In this document: in pieces, positions 34,338-43,653 of the stretch
Layout: each line of letters starts with the position of its first letter
How positions within the stretch are numbered: position 1 is the stretch's first letter
Assembly (NCBI RefSeq): GCF_005221305.1
Contig: NZ_CP039887.1
Span: 1,736,001-1,800,000 of the forward strand
Direction: 5' to 3'
From: Neisseria subflava
GTDB lineage: Bacteria > Pseudomonadota > Gammaproteobacteria > Burkholderiales > Neisseriaceae
Length of the DNA stretch: 64,000 nucleotides
Translations under genes and position numbers: made by a program
Notes under the pieces: generated by a model
Seen by the model: only the letters and a program-made list of their open reading frames with translations
What the model was told of the DNA's origin: nothing
The model's database searches: none

Positions 34338-35780
34338 ATGAAACAACTGTCTATGTATATCAACGGCCGCTTTGAAACCGACTTTAACGGCACATGGCGT
34401 GATGTATTGAATCCGGCAACCGAAGAAGTCATCGCACGTGAGCCTAAAGGCGGAAAAGCCGATGTTGATCGTGCCGTTGCTGCGGCCAGAGATGCACAAA
34501 CTGCATGGGAGCGTTTGCCTGCCGTTGAACGCGGCGCATACCTGCGCAAAATTGCCCAAGGCATCCGCGAACGCGCCGACGAGCTGACCGACACCATTGT
34601 CGCCGAAGGCGGCAAAACCAAAGATTTGGCACGCATAGAAGTCATGTTCACTGCCGATTATCTCGACTACCAAGCCGAATGGGCGCGCCGTTATGAAGGT
34701 GAAATCATCCAAAGCGACCGCCCGCGCGAAAATATTTTATTGTTCAAACGTCCTTTGGGCGTAATCGCCGGCATTTTGCCGTGGAACTTCCCCTTCTTCC
34801 TGATTGCCCGCAAAATGGGTCCCGCTTTGGTAACGGGCAACACCATCGTCGTCAAACCCAGCAGCGTGACCCCGATCAACTGCCACATCTTCGCCGAAAT
34901 CGTCGATGCGGTCGGACTGCCCGCAGGCGTGTTCAACGTGGTGAACGGTCCGGGTGCGGAAATCGGCAATGCCCTGTCCGCCCATCCGCAAGTCGATATG
35001 GTCAGCCTGACCGGCTCCGTCGAAGCGGGCCGCCAAGTGATGGAAGCCGCTTCCGCCAACATCACCAAAGTTTCGCTGGAACTCGGCGGCAAAGCCCCTG
35101 CCATCGTTCTGAAAGATGCCGACTTGGATCTGGCCGTCAAATCCATCTTGGCTTCACGCGTGGGAAATACCGGCCAAATCTGTAACTGCGCCGAACGCGT
35201 GTACGTCCACAACAGCCTGAAAGACGCGTTTATCGAAAAAATGACCGCCGCCATGAAAGGCGTGCGCTACGGCAACCCTGCCGAAGCCGAAGCAGGCGCG
35301 CTGGAAATGGGCCCGCTGATTGAAGAGCGCGCCGTCAACGCCGTTGCCGAAAAAGTGGAACGCGCCATCAAACAAGGTGCGACGCTGGTCTGCGGCGGCA
35401 AACGCGCCGAAGGACGCGGCTATTTCTTCGAGCCGACCCTGCTGACCTACACCGACAACAACATGGACATTATGAAGGAAGAAACCTTCGGCCCCGTCCT
35501 GCCTGTTTCCACTTTCGACACGCTCGACCAAGTCATCGCCTTGGCAAACGACTGCGAATTCGGTCTGACCAGCTCCGTTTACACCACCAACCTGAACGAA
35601 GCCTTCTACGTCACCCGCCGCCTGCAATTCGGCGAAACCTACATCAACCGCGAAAACTTCGAAGCCATGCAGGGCTTCCACGCGGGCTGGAAAAAATCCG
35701 GCATCGGCGGGGCGGACGGCAAACACGGTTTGGAAGAATATCTGCAAACCCAAGTCGTTTATTTGGAAACCGATATCTAA
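34338..35780 (+). CDS. aldA: Aldehyde dehydrogenase AldA (lactaldehyde/glycolaldehyde type)
   Basis: An NAD-dependent oxidation of lactaldehyde or glycolaldehyde to the acid. The 480 residues match AldA. Motifs: PWNFPFFLIARK, ELGGKAPAIV with the catalytic glutamate, and GNTGQIC with nucleophile C282 followed by NCAERVYV, as in E. coli AldA. The start has AGGAGAAGG upstream; the frame is open further 5' but without a site. The 262 bases after the tRNA terminator show no gene. Confidence 0.92.
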   Translation: MKQLSMYINGRFETDFNGTWRDVLNPATEEVIAREPKGGKADVDRAVAAARDAQTAWERLPAVERGAYLRKIAQGIRERADELTDTIVAEGGKTKDLARIEVMFTADYLDYQAEWARRYEGEIIQSDRPRENILLFKRPLGVIAGILPWNFPFFLIARKMGPALVTGNTIVVKPSSVTPINCHIFAEIVDAVGLPAGVFNVVNGPGAEIGNALSAHPQVDMVSLTGSVEAGRQVMEAASANITKVSLELGGKAPAIVLKDADLDLAVKSILASRVGNTGQICNCAERVYVHNSLKDAFIEKMTAAMKGVRYGNPAEAEAGALEMGPLIEERAVNAVAEKVERAIKQGATLVCGGKRAEGRGYFFEPTLLTYTDNNMDIMKEETFGPVLPVSTFDTLDQVIALANDCEFGLTSSVYTTNLNEAFYVTRRLQFGETYINRENFEAMQGFHAGWKKSGIGGADGKHGLEEYLQTQVVYLETDI

Positions 35781-35806
35781 CTGCCGATACTGCCCTTCAT
35801 GAAACA

Positions 35807-35850
35807 AAAGGCCGTCTGAAACCGATTTTTCAGGTTTCAGACGGCCTTTC
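35807..35850 (+). terminator. aldA terminator, DUS pair
   Basis: Inverted AAAGGCCGTCTGAAACC arms downstream of aldA; T-rich tail. Confidence 0.85.
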
Positions 35851-35959
35851 TGCCTTTATAGAAAAAAACACCGACATCGCGTAAAATAGAGCCAATTTTT
35901 CACTTTATTCAGGCCGTCTGAAAACTCCGGCAGCCTGACTCATTTTTCCGGAAAACACC

Positions 35960-37471
35960 ATGAGCGAACAAAACAATCCGCAAATCGAGCCGCAGTTGGA
36001 CGAAAACCAAATCATCGCCCTGCGCCGCGAGAAACTGCACAACATCCGCAAAGAACGCAACGCCTACCCTAACGATTTCAAACGCGACAGCTTTGCCGCC
36101 GACCTGCACACCCAATACGGTGAAATCAGCAAAGAAGAACTCGACCCGCAAGGCATTCCCGTCAAAGTTGCCGGCCGTATGATGCTCAAACGTCAAATGG
36201 GCAAAGCCAGCTTCGCCACCATTCAAGACGTTACCGGTCAAATCCAGCTTTATTTGAACAACAAAGGCGTGAGCCAAGAAGTTTTGGACGACTTCAACCA
36301 CTGGGACTTGGGCGACATCGTCGGCACGGAAGGTACTTTGTTCAAAACCAACCACGGCGAATTGACCGTGCGCGTGTCCAACATCCGCCTGCTGTCCAAA
36401 TCCCTGCGCCCTCTGCCGGACAAACACAAAGGTTTGAGCGATCAGGAAACCAAATACCGTCAACGCTACGTCGATTTGATTGCCAACGAAGAGTCGCGTA
36501 ATACCTTCATCAAACGCAGCCAAATCATCCAATCCGTGCGTAATTTCATGGTTAACGAGCATTATCTCGAAGTTGAAACCCCAATGATGCACCCGATTCC
36601 GGGCGGCGCGACAGCGAAACCTTTTGTTACCCACCACAATGCCTTGGACATTCCGCTCTACCTGCGCATCGCTCCCGAACTGTATCTGAAACGCTTGGTT
36701 GTCGGCGGTTTGGAACGCGTGTTTGAAATCAACCGCAGCTTCCGTAACGAAGGCATGTCCGTACGCCACAACCCTGAATTCACCATGATCGAATTCTACG
36801 AAGCCTTCTCCGACTATGAACGCATGATGCAAATGGCGGAAGACATCATCCGCAACGCTTCCCGCGCGGTAAACGGCACGGCGAAAATCAGCTACAACGG
36901 CAAAGAAGTCGATTTGGAAAGCCCGTTTGAACGCCTGACTATTCTCGGCGCCATCAAAAAATACAATCCGCACTACACCGACGAGCAGTTGAACGATGAA
37001 GAATGGCTGAAAACAGAAATCGTCAAACATGGCGAAAGCCTGCCTCCTTCTCCGGGCATCGGCAGCCTGCAGCTTGCCTTGTTTGAAGGTTGCGCCGAGG
37101 GTAAACTGTGGAACCCGACTTTCATCATCGACTACCCTGTCGAAGTGTCGCCATTGGCACGCGCTTCGGATACGAAACAAGGTCTGACCGAACGTTTCGA
37201 ATTGTTCGTTGTCGGCCGCGAGCTGGCAAACGGCTATTCCGAGTTGAACGACCCCGAAGACCAAGCCGAACGCTTCAAATCGCAAGTGGCGCAAAAAGAT
37301 GCGGGCGACGACGAAGCCATGCACTACGATGCCGACTACATCCGCGCGATGGAATTTGGCCTGCCGCCGACAGGCGGTTGCGGCATCGGCATCGACCGCT
37401 TGGTAATGCTGCTGACCGATTCGCAAACCATCCGCGACGTGATTTTGTTCCCGCAAATGCGTCCCGAATAA
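35960..37471 (+). CDS. lysS: Lysyl-tRNA synthetase (class II)
   Basis: Charges tRNA-Lys. The 503 residues carry the N-terminal OB-fold anticodon-binding domain (VAGRMMLKRQMGKASFATIQD), motif 2 (FRNEGMSVRHNPEFTMIEFYEA) and motif 3 (GCGIGIDRLVMLLTD). It lies 2 kb from the only tRNA-Lys in the window. A single DUS lies just upstream (about 35911-35922). Confidence 0.97.
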   Translation: MSEQNNPQIEPQLDENQIIALRREKLHNIRKERNAYPNDFKRDSFAADLHTQYGEISKEELDPQGIPVKVAGRMMLKRQMGKASFATIQDVTGQIQLYLNNKGVSQEVLDDFNHWDLGDIVGTEGTLFKTNHGELTVRVSNIRLLSKSLRPLPDKHKGLSDQETKYRQRYVDLIANEESRNTFIKRSQIIQSVRNFMVNEHYLEVETPMMHPIPGGATAKPFVTHHNALDIPLYLRIAPELYLKRLVVGGLERVFEINRSFRNEGMSVRHNPEFTMIEFYEAFSDYERMMQMAEDIIRNASRAVNGTAKISYNGKEVDLESPFERLTILGAIKKYNPHYTDEQLNDEEWLKTEIVKHGESLPPSPGIGSLQLALFEGCAEGKLWNPTFIIDYPVEVSPLARASDTKQGLTERFELFVVGRELANGYSELNDPEDQAERFKSQVAQKDAGDDEAMHYDADYIRAMEFGLPPTGGCGIGIDRLVMLLTDSQTIRDVILFPQMRPE

Positions 37472-37489
37472 TACATTGAAATAAAATCG

Positions 37490-37531
37490 AGGCCGTCTGA
37501 AAACAAGACTCTGTTTTCAGACGTCCTTTTT
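37490..37531 (+). terminator. lysS terminator, DUS pair with one mutated arm
   Basis: Inverted AGGCCGTCTGAAAACA arms; the right arm reads GACGTCC instead of GACGGCC. TTTTTG follows. Confidence 0.8.
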
Positions 37532-37638
37532 GTTCAAATATGTAAAACGGAAAAATTAAAATCGATAGATTCTTTACACCATAATAATAAAATTACATGA
37601 TAATCAGAAAGATAATATAAAAAAGAATATGTAAACGT

Positions 37639-37667
37639 TTTTCAGTTTGTTGACAGTCTGCTAGAAT
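37639..37667 (+). promoter_or_regulatory. Possible promoter of the second AGCS gene
   Basis: Extended -10 TGCTAGAAT (hexamer 37662-37667) with a weak -35 TTTTCA 17 bases upstream, within an AT-rich 260-base gap. Confidence 0.45.
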
Positions 37668-37733
37668 ACATCCAGTTACAGACAGCCTCCACACACAGGC
37701 CGTCTGAAAATGCAGAAATTCTGAAAGGTTTGT

Positions 37734-39158
37734 ATGGATCAATTTTTTGAACAGCTTCACGGCTGGGTAAACGCCATCAACGACCCAATGTGGTCGGGGT
37801 TGGTATATATGCTTTTAGGCGCAGGCCTCTTTTTCACCGTTACCACCGGTTTTGTACAATTCCGCCTCTTCGGCCGCAGTATCAAAGAAATGTTGGGTGG
37901 ACGCAAACAAGGTGATGATCCGCACGGAATTACACCGTTCCAAGCATTCGTTACCGGCTTGGCCAGCCGCGTAGGCGTGGGCAACATCGCCGGCGTGGCG
38001 ATTGCCATCAAACTCGGCGGACCGGGCGCGGTGTTCTGGATGTGGGTAACCGCCTTAATCGGCATGAGTTCGGCGTTTGTCGAATCTTCACTGGCTCAAC
38101 TCTTTAAAATCCGGGACTACGACAACCACCACTTCCGCGGCGGCCCTGCCTACTACATCACTCAAGGCCTGGGACAAAAATGGCTGGGCGTTTTATTCGC
38201 CCTGAGTCTAATTTTCTGTTTCGGCTTTGTATTTGAAGCCGTACAGACCAATACCATCGCCGATACCACCAAAGCGGCATGGGGCTGGGATCAACACTAT
38301 GTCGGCGTCGCTCTGGTCATTCTGACTGCCCCGATTATCTTCGGCGGTATCCGCCGCGTATCCAAAGCCGCGGAAATCATCGTCCCGCTGATGGCGGTTT
38401 TATATCTCGTCATAGCACTCTTCATCATTGTTACCAATATTTCCCTGATTCCTGAAGTGTTCGGTCAGATTTTTTCCAACGCGTTCAACTTCGATTCGGC
38501 TGCAGGCGGTTTCCTCGGCGGTCTGATTTCGACCACCATGATGCAGGGTATCAAACGCGGCCTGTATTCCAATGAAGCGGGTATGGGTTCCGCGCCGAAC
38601 GCCGCAGCCGCAGCCGAAGTGAAGCACCCCGTCTCCCAAGGCATGATTCAAATGCTGGGCGTTTTCGTCGATACCATCATCGTCTGCTCATGCACCGCCT
38701 TTATCATCTTGACCTATCAACAGCCTTACGGAGACCTGAGCGGTGCGGCGCTGACCCAAGCGGCAATCGTCAGCCAGGTAGGCAAATGGGGCGCGGGCTT
38801 CCTTGCCGTCATCCTATTTATGTTTGCCTTTTCAACCGTTATCGGCAACTATGCCTATGCCGAGTCCAACGTCCAATTCATCAAGAGCCATTGGCTGGTT
38901 ACCGCCATTTTCCGTATGCTGGTTTTGGCATGGGTATACTTCGGCGCAGTTGCCAACGTACCCTTGGTATGGGATATGGCAGACATGGCCATGGGCATCA
39001 TGGCATGGATTAACCTCGTCGCCATCCTACTCCTGTCCCCACTTGCCTTCCTGCTGTTGAAAGACTACACAGCCAAGCTGAAAATGGGCAAAGACCCAGA
39101 GTTCAAACTCTCTGAGCACCCAGGCTTGAAACGCAAAATCAAATCCGATATCTGGTAA
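37734..39158 (+). CDS. Sodium:alanine/glycine symporter, AGCS family (second copy)
   Basis: 474 residues, about ten helices. AGCS signatures: VGVGNIAGVAIAIKLGGPGAVFWMW, FRGGPAYYITQGLG and NEAGMGSAPNAAAAAEVKHP. It resembles the copy at 24.4-25.8 kb in architecture but is clearly diverged, so they are likely paralogues with different substrate preference. Monocistronic, ending in a DUS hairpin next to the CRISPR-Cas locus. Confidence 0.92.
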   Translation: MDQFFEQLHGWVNAINDPMWSGLVYMLLGAGLFFTVTTGFVQFRLFGRSIKEMLGGRKQGDDPHGITPFQAFVTGLASRVGVGNIAGVAIAIKLGGPGAVFWMWVTALIGMSSAFVESSLAQLFKIRDYDNHHFRGGPAYYITQGLGQKWLGVLFALSLIFCFGFVFEAVQTNTIADTTKAAWGWDQHYVGVALVILTAPIIFGGIRRVSKAAEIIVPLMAVLYLVIALFIIVTNISLIPEVFGQIFSNAFNFDSAAGGFLGGLISTTMMQGIKRGLYSNEAGMGSAPNAAAAAEVKHPVSQGMIQMLGVFVDTIIVCSCTAFIILTYQQPYGDLSGAALTQAAIVSQVGKWGAGFLAVILFMFAFSTVIGNYAYAESNVQFIKSHWLVTAIFRMLVLAWVYFGAVANVPLVWDMADMAMGIMAWINLVAILLLSPLAFLLLKDYTAKLKMGKDPEFKLSEHPGLKRKIKSDIW

Positions 39159-39162
39159 CACC

Positions 39163-39194
39163 AAAGGCCGTCTGAAATTTCAGACGGCCTTTTT
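39163..39194 (+). terminator. DUS-pair terminator between the AGCS gene and tracrRNA
   Basis: Perfect inverted AAAGGCCGTCTGAAA arms followed by TTTTT. It separates rightward AGCS transcription from the leftward tracrRNA. Confidence 0.9.
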
Positions 39195-39212
39195 AATCCC
39201 TGCCATTTAGAC

Positions 39213-39320
39213 AAAACGATGCCCCTTAAAGCCGAAGCCTTAAGGGGCAGAGCGTTGCGGCACATCTTTTCAGACGGCCTTATTGTAGCAACGTTTCTCA
39301 TTTCGCAGTGCAACAATATG
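39213..39320 (-). ncRNA. tracrRNA of the type II-C CRISPR system
   Basis: The anti-repeat (39282-39317) is complementary to the CRISPR repeat over two blocks separated by a small bulge, as in Nme tracrRNA. Next come GCTACAAT, a segment containing a full DUS (39269-39280), the GCCGCAACGCTCTGCC stretch, and a terminator hairpin GCCCCTTAA/TTAAGGGGC with a UUCG tetraloop (39221-39249) followed by T-rich sequence. Length about 108 nt. It guides RNase III processing where used and Cas9 loading. It is divergent from cas9. Confidence 0.93.
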
Positions 39321-39325
39321 TCCAA

Positions 39326-39354
39326 ATTCTAATTCCAAATCGGCACCCAGTCAA
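39326..39354 (-). promoter_or_regulatory. tracrRNA promoter
   Basis: On the minus strand TTGACT (39349-39354) and TAGAAT (39326-39331) are separated by exactly 17 bases. Transcription would start near 39320, just before the anti-repeat. Confidence 0.88.
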
Positions 39355-39363
39355 GCATTTCAT

Positions 39364-39393
39364 TTGCATGATAATACTTACCTAGGATATATT
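39364..39393 (+). promoter_or_regulatory. Possible cas9 promoter
   Basis: TTGCAT and TATATT separated by 18 bases; -10 lies about 34 bases before cas9. It sits back-to-back with the tracrRNA promoter. GGAGA (39418-39422) is the cas9 ribosome binding site. Confidence 0.45.
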
Positions 39394-39427
39394 TATACTT
39401 ACTAAACATCATATTACGGAGAAACTG

Positions 39428-42400
39428 ATGGCTGCATTCAAACCCAATCCAATCAACTACATCCTCGGCCTCGATATCGGCATCGCATCCGTCGGCTGGG
39501 CGATGGTAGAAATTGACGAAGAAGAAAACCCCATCCGCCTGATTGATTTGGGCGTGCGCGTATTTGAGCGTGCAGAAGTACCGAAAACAGGCGACTCTCT
39601 CGCAGCGGCAAGACGCTTGGCACGCAGCGTCCGCCACCTGACCCGCCGTCGCGCCCACCGCCTGCTTCGGGCCCGTCGCCTATTGAAACGCGAGGGCGTA
39701 TTACAGGCTGCCGATTTTGATGAAAACGGCTTGATTAAATCCTTACCGAATACACCATGGCAACTTCGTATAGCCGCATTAGACCGCAAACTGACGCCTT
39801 TAGAGTGGTCGGCAGTCTTACTACATTTAATCAAACACCGCGGCTATTTGTCGCAAAGAAAAAACGAGGACAAAACTGCCGATAAGGAGCTTGGCGCTTT
39901 ACTTAAAGGCGTAGCCGACAATGCCCATGCCTTACAGACAGGCAAATTCCGCACACCGGCCGAATTGGCTTTAAATAAATTTGAGGAAGAAAGCGGCCAT
40001 ATCCGCAACCAGCGCGGCGATTATTCGCATACGTTCAGCCGCAAAGATTTGCAGGCGGAGCTGAATTTACTGTTTGAAAAACAAAAAGAATTCGGCAATC
40101 CGCATATTTCAGACGGCCTTAAAGAAGGTATTGAAACCCTGCTGATGGCGCAACGCCCTGCCCTGTCTGGCGATGCTGTTCAAAAAATGTTGGGGTATTG
40201 CACCTTTGAGCCGACAGAGCCGAAAGCCGCTAAAAACACCTATACCGCCGAACGTTTCATCTGGCTGACCAAGCTGAACAACCTGCGTATTTTAGAGCAA
40301 GGCAGCGAGCGTCCGCTGACTGATACCGAACGTGCCACGCTTATAGATATGCCTTATAAAAATAAGCTAACTTATGCAAAAGCACGAGAACTGCTGGGAT
40401 TGGACGATACGGCATTTTTCAAAGGTTTGCGTTACGGCAAAGACAATGCCGAATCGGCAACGCTGATGGAAATGAAGGCTTACCACGCCATCCGCCGTGC
40501 GCTGGAAAAAGAAGGTTTGAAAGACAAAAAATCTCCGTTGAGCCTTTCCCCCGAATTGCAGGATGAAATCGGTACGGCATTCTCCCTGTTTAAAACAGAT
40601 GAGGATATTACAGGTCGTCTGAAAGGCTGCTTGCAACCTGAAATCTTGGATGCACTGTTGAAACACATCAGCTTCGACAAGTTCGTTCAAATTTCTTTGA
40701 AAGCGTTGCGCCGAATCGTGCCGCTGATGGAACAAGGCAAACGTTACGATGAAGCCTGCGCTGAAACCTACGGGGATCATTATGGCGAGAAAAATTCGGA
40801 GGAAATGCTTTATCTGCCGCCGATTCCCGCCGACGAAATCCGCAACCCCGTCGTCTTGCGCGCCTTATCTCAAGCACGGAAAGTCATTAACAGCGTGGTT
40901 CGGCGTTACGGCTCCCCTGCCCGTATCCATATTGAAACAGCAAGGGAAGTAGGAAAATCGTTTAAAGACCGCAAAGAAATCGAAAAACGCCAAGAAGAAA
41001 ACCGTAAAGACCGTGAAAAAGCCGCCGCCGAATTCCGAGAGTATTTCCCCAATTTTGTCGGCGAACCCAAATCCAAAGATATTCTGAAACTGCGCCTGTA
41101 CGAGCAACAACACGGCAAATGCCTGTATTCGGGCAAAGAAATCAACTTAGGCCGTCTGAACGAAAAAGGCTATGTCGAAATCGACCATGCCCTGCCGTTC
41201 TCGCGCACATGGGACGACAGTTTCAACAATAAAGTGCTGGTATTGGGCAGCGAAAACCAAAACAAAGGCAACCAAACCCCTTACGAATACTTCAACGGCA
41301 AAGACAACAGCCGCGAATGGCAGGAATTTAAAGCGCGTGTCGAAACCAGCCGTTTCCCACGCAGTAAAAAACAACGGATTCTGCTGCAAAAATTCGATGA
41401 AGATGGCTTTAAAGAACGCAATCTGAACGATACGCGCTACGTCAACCGTTTCCTGTGCCAATTCGTTGCCGACCATATGCTGCTGACAGGTAAAGGGAAA
41501 AGACGTGTCTTTGCATCCAACGGACAAATTACCAATCTGTTGCGCGGCTTTTGGGGATTGCGCAAAGTGCGTGCGGAAAACGACCGCCATCACGCCTTGG
41601 ACGCCGTCGTCGTTGCCTGCTCGACCGTTGCCATGCAGCAGAAAATTACCCGTTTTGTACGCTATAAAGAGATGAACGCGTTTGACGGCAAAACCATAGA
41701 TAAAGAAACAGGAGAAGTGCTGCATCAAAAAGCACACTTCCCGCAACCTTGGGAATTTTTCGCACAAGAAGTCATGATTCGCGTCTTCGGCAAACCGGAC
41801 GGCAAATCCGAATTTGAAGAAGCGGATACCCCCGAAAAACTGCGTACCCTGCTCGCAGAAAAATTATCTTCTCGCCCCGAAGCCGTGCACGAATACGTTA
41901 CGCCACTGTTTGTTTCACGCGCGCCCAATCGGAAGATGAGCGGGCAAGGCCATATGGAGACCGTCAAATCCGCCAAACGACTGGACGAAGGCATCAGCGT
42001 GTTGCGCGTACCGCTGACACAATTAAAACTGAAAGACTTGGAAAAAATGGTCAATCGGGAGCGCGAACCTAAGCTATGCGAAGGACTGAAAGCACGTTTG
42101 GAAGCACATAAAGACGATCCTACCAAAGCCTTTGCCGAGCCGTTTTACAAATACGATAAAGCAGGCAACCGCACCCAACAGGTAAAAGCCGTACGTGTAG
42201 AGCAAGTACAGAAAACCGGCGTATGGGTGCGCAACCATAACGGTATTGCCGACAATGCAACCATGGTGCGCGTAGATGTGTTTGAGAAAGGCGGCAAGTA
42301 TTATCTGGTTCCGATTTACAGTTGGCAGGTAGCGAAAGGGATTTTGCCGGATAGGGCTATTATCGCTTTTAAAGATGAAGAAGATTGGCAACTTATTGAT

Positions 42401-42673
42401 GATAGTTTTAACTTTAAATTCTCATTACACCCTAATGATTTAATTGAAGTAATAACAAAAAAAGCTAGGATATTTGGTTACTTTGCCAGCTGCCATCGAG
42501 GCACAGGTAATATTAATATACGCATTCATGATCTTGATCATAAAATTGGCAAAAATGGAATACTGGAAGGTATTGGTGTCAAAACCGCTCTTTCATTCCA
42601 AAAATACCAAATCGACGAACTCGGCAAAGAAATCAGACCATGCCGTCTGAAAAAACGCCCGCCTGTCCGTTAA
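39428..42673 (+). CDS. cas9: Type II-C Cas9 nuclease, Nme1-like
   Basis: An RNA-guided double-strand DNA nuclease. The 1081 residues are one fewer than Nme1Cas9, because of a single-residue deletion near 305. RuvC-I aspartate is D16 (LGLDIGIASVGW), followed by the arginine-rich bridge helix (about 55-85). RuvC-II is IHIETAREVGKS, HNH histidine is H587 (EIDHALPF), and RuvC-III is DRHHALDA. The PAM-interacting end keeps H1023 and N1028, equivalent to H1024 and N1029 that read the N4GATT PAM in Nme1. All catalytic residues are present, so the nuclease should be active. The PAM-interacting segment is AT-rich relative to the rest. Confidence 0.98.
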   Translation: MAAFKPNPINYILGLDIGIASVGWAMVEIDEEENPIRLIDLGVRVFERAEVPKTGDSLAAARRLARSVRHLTRRRAHRLLRARRLLKREGVLQAADFDENGLIKSLPNTPWQLRIAALDRKLTPLEWSAVLLHLIKHRGYLSQRKNEDKTADKELGALLKGVADNAHALQTGKFRTPAELALNKFEEESGHIRNQRGDYSHTFSRKDLQAELNLLFEKQKEFGNPHISDGLKEGIETLLMAQRPALSGDAVQKMLGYCTFEPTEPKAAKNTYTAERFIWLTKLNNLRILEQGSERPLTDTERATLIDMPYKNKLTYAKARELLGLDDTAFFKGLRYGKDNAESATLMEMKAYHAIRRALEKEGLKDKKSPLSLSPELQDEIGTAFSLFKTDEDITGRLKGCLQPEILDALLKHISFDKFVQISLKALRRIVPLMEQGKRYDEACAETYGDHYGEKNSEEMLYLPPIPADEIRNPVVLRALSQARKVINSVVRRYGSPARIHIETAREVGKSFKDRKEIEKRQEENRKDREKAAAEFREYFPNFVGEPKSKDILKLRLYEQQHGKCLYSGKEINLGRLNEKGYVEIDHALPFSRTWDDSFNNKVLVLGSENQNKGNQTPYEYFNGKDNSREWQEFKARVETSRFPRSKKQRILLQKFDEDGFKERNLNDTRYVNRFLCQFVADHMLLTGKGKRRVFASNGQITNLLRGFWGLRKVRAENDRHHALDAVVVACSTVAMQQKITRFVRYKEMNAFDGKTIDKETGEVLHQKAHFPQPWEFFAQEVMIRVFGKPDGKSEFEEADTPEKLRTLLAEKLSSRPEAVHEYVTPLFVSRAPNRKMSGQGHMETVKSAKRLDEGISVLRVPLTQLKLKDLEKMVNREREPKLCEGLKARLEAHKDDPTKAFAEPFYKYDKAGNRTQQVKAVRVEQVQKTGVWVRNHNGIADNATMVRVDVFEKGGKYYLVPIYSWQVAKGILPDRAIIAFKDEEDWQLIDDSFNFKFSLHPNDLIEVITKKARIFGYFASCHRGTGNINIRIHDLDHKIGKNGILEGIGVKTALSFQKYQIDELGKEIRPCRLKKRPPVR

Positions 42674-42681
42674 ATTAATCT

Positions 42682-42718
42682 ATCCCTGTTTCAGACGGCC
42701 TGAAGCAGGGATTTTTTA
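42682..42718 (+). terminator. Intrinsic terminator or attenuator between cas9 and cas1, containing a DUS
   Basis: ATCCCTG/CAGGGAT with an inner TTTCAG/CTGAA pairing, then six T. The inner part holds a reverse DUS (42690-42701). Position 9 bases after the cas9 stop suggests lower expression of cas1-cas2. Confidence 0.75.
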
Positions 42719-42738
42719 TATCAAAATAAGGGGAAAAC

Positions 42739-43653
42739 ATGACTTGGCGCAGCCTGCTTATTCAAAACGGCGGCAAACTATCCTTGCAACGCCGGCAACT
42801 GCTGATTCAACAAAACGGCGAGTCCCACACCGTACCATTAGAAGACATCGCCGTTATTATCATCGAAAACCGCGAAACCCTGATTACTGCCCCGCTCCTA
42901 TCAGCCTTAGCCGAATATGGCGCAACCTTACTGACATGTGACGAACAGTTCCTGCCCTGCGGACAATGGCTGCCTTATGCCCAATATCACCGCCAACTCA
43001 AAATCCTCAAACTACAGCTGAATATAAGCGAACCTTTAAAAAAGCAATTCTGGCAACATATCGTCCGCCAAAAAATCCTGAACCAAGCATTTGTCGCAGA
43101 CGAAACAGGCAATGATCTTGCAGCCAAACGGTTACGCACTTTGGCAGTTGAAGTCCGTTCAGGCGATACAGGAAACCGTGAAGCCCAAGCTGCCGCCCTC
43201 TACTTCCAAGCCCTCTTTGGAGAAAAATTTACCCGTAATGACAACAATGCCGTCAATGCCGCATTGAACTACACCTACGCCGTACTCCGTGCCGCAGTCG
43301 CACGCGCCCTGACCTTATATGGCTGGTTGCCTGCATTAGGCTTGTTTCATAGAAGCGAACTAAATCCATTCAACCTCGCTGATGACTTTATCGAACCCTT
43401 ACGCCCATTGGCCGACCTGGTCGTTATACATTTGCATGAACAAGGCCGTCTGAAAACTGATCTGACCCCCAACATCAAACAAAACCTTATCAAGACCCTT
43501 CACTGTCAAATCTGCATCGAACGGCAACATTTCAGCACCTTGGCTGCCATCGACAAAATGATTTCTTCATTTCAAGCCAGCGTAACCGACAAAAACGCCA
43601 AACAGCTGAAACTACCTGAAATCTTGCCATTGAAAGAATACCAATATGAGTGA
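42739..43653 (+). CDS. cas1: CRISPR adaptation nuclease Cas1
   Basis: The integrase subunit that, with Cas2, inserts new spacers. The 304 residues are typical for subtype II-C. The metal-binding active site is E148 (NREAQAA), H204 (GLFHRSE) and D215/E219 (LADDFIEPL). AAGGGGAAAAC precedes the start. It overlaps cas2 by 8 bases, and no cas4 or csn2 is present, which fits II-C. A DUS (43443-43454) lies within the coding sequence. Confidence 0.97.
   Translation: MTWRSLLIQNGGKLSLQRRQLLIQQNGESHTVPLEDIAVIIIENRETLITAPLLSALAEYGATLLTCDEQFLPCGQWLPYAQYHRQLKILKLQLNISEPLKKQFWQHIVRQKILNQAFVADETGNDLAAKRLRTLAVEVRSGDTGNREAQAAALYFQALFGEKFTRNDNNAVNAALNYTYAVLRAAVARALTLYGWLPALGLFHRSELNPFNLADDFIEPLRPLADLVVIHLHEQGRLKTDLTPNIKQNLIKTLHCQICIERQHFSTLAAIDKMISSFQASVTDKNAKQLKLPEILPLKEYQYE

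Noticed and set aside
35909..37456. Minus-strand open frame of 515 codons opposite lysS
   Set aside because: lysS is unmistakable on the plus strand, and the antisense product resembles nothing.
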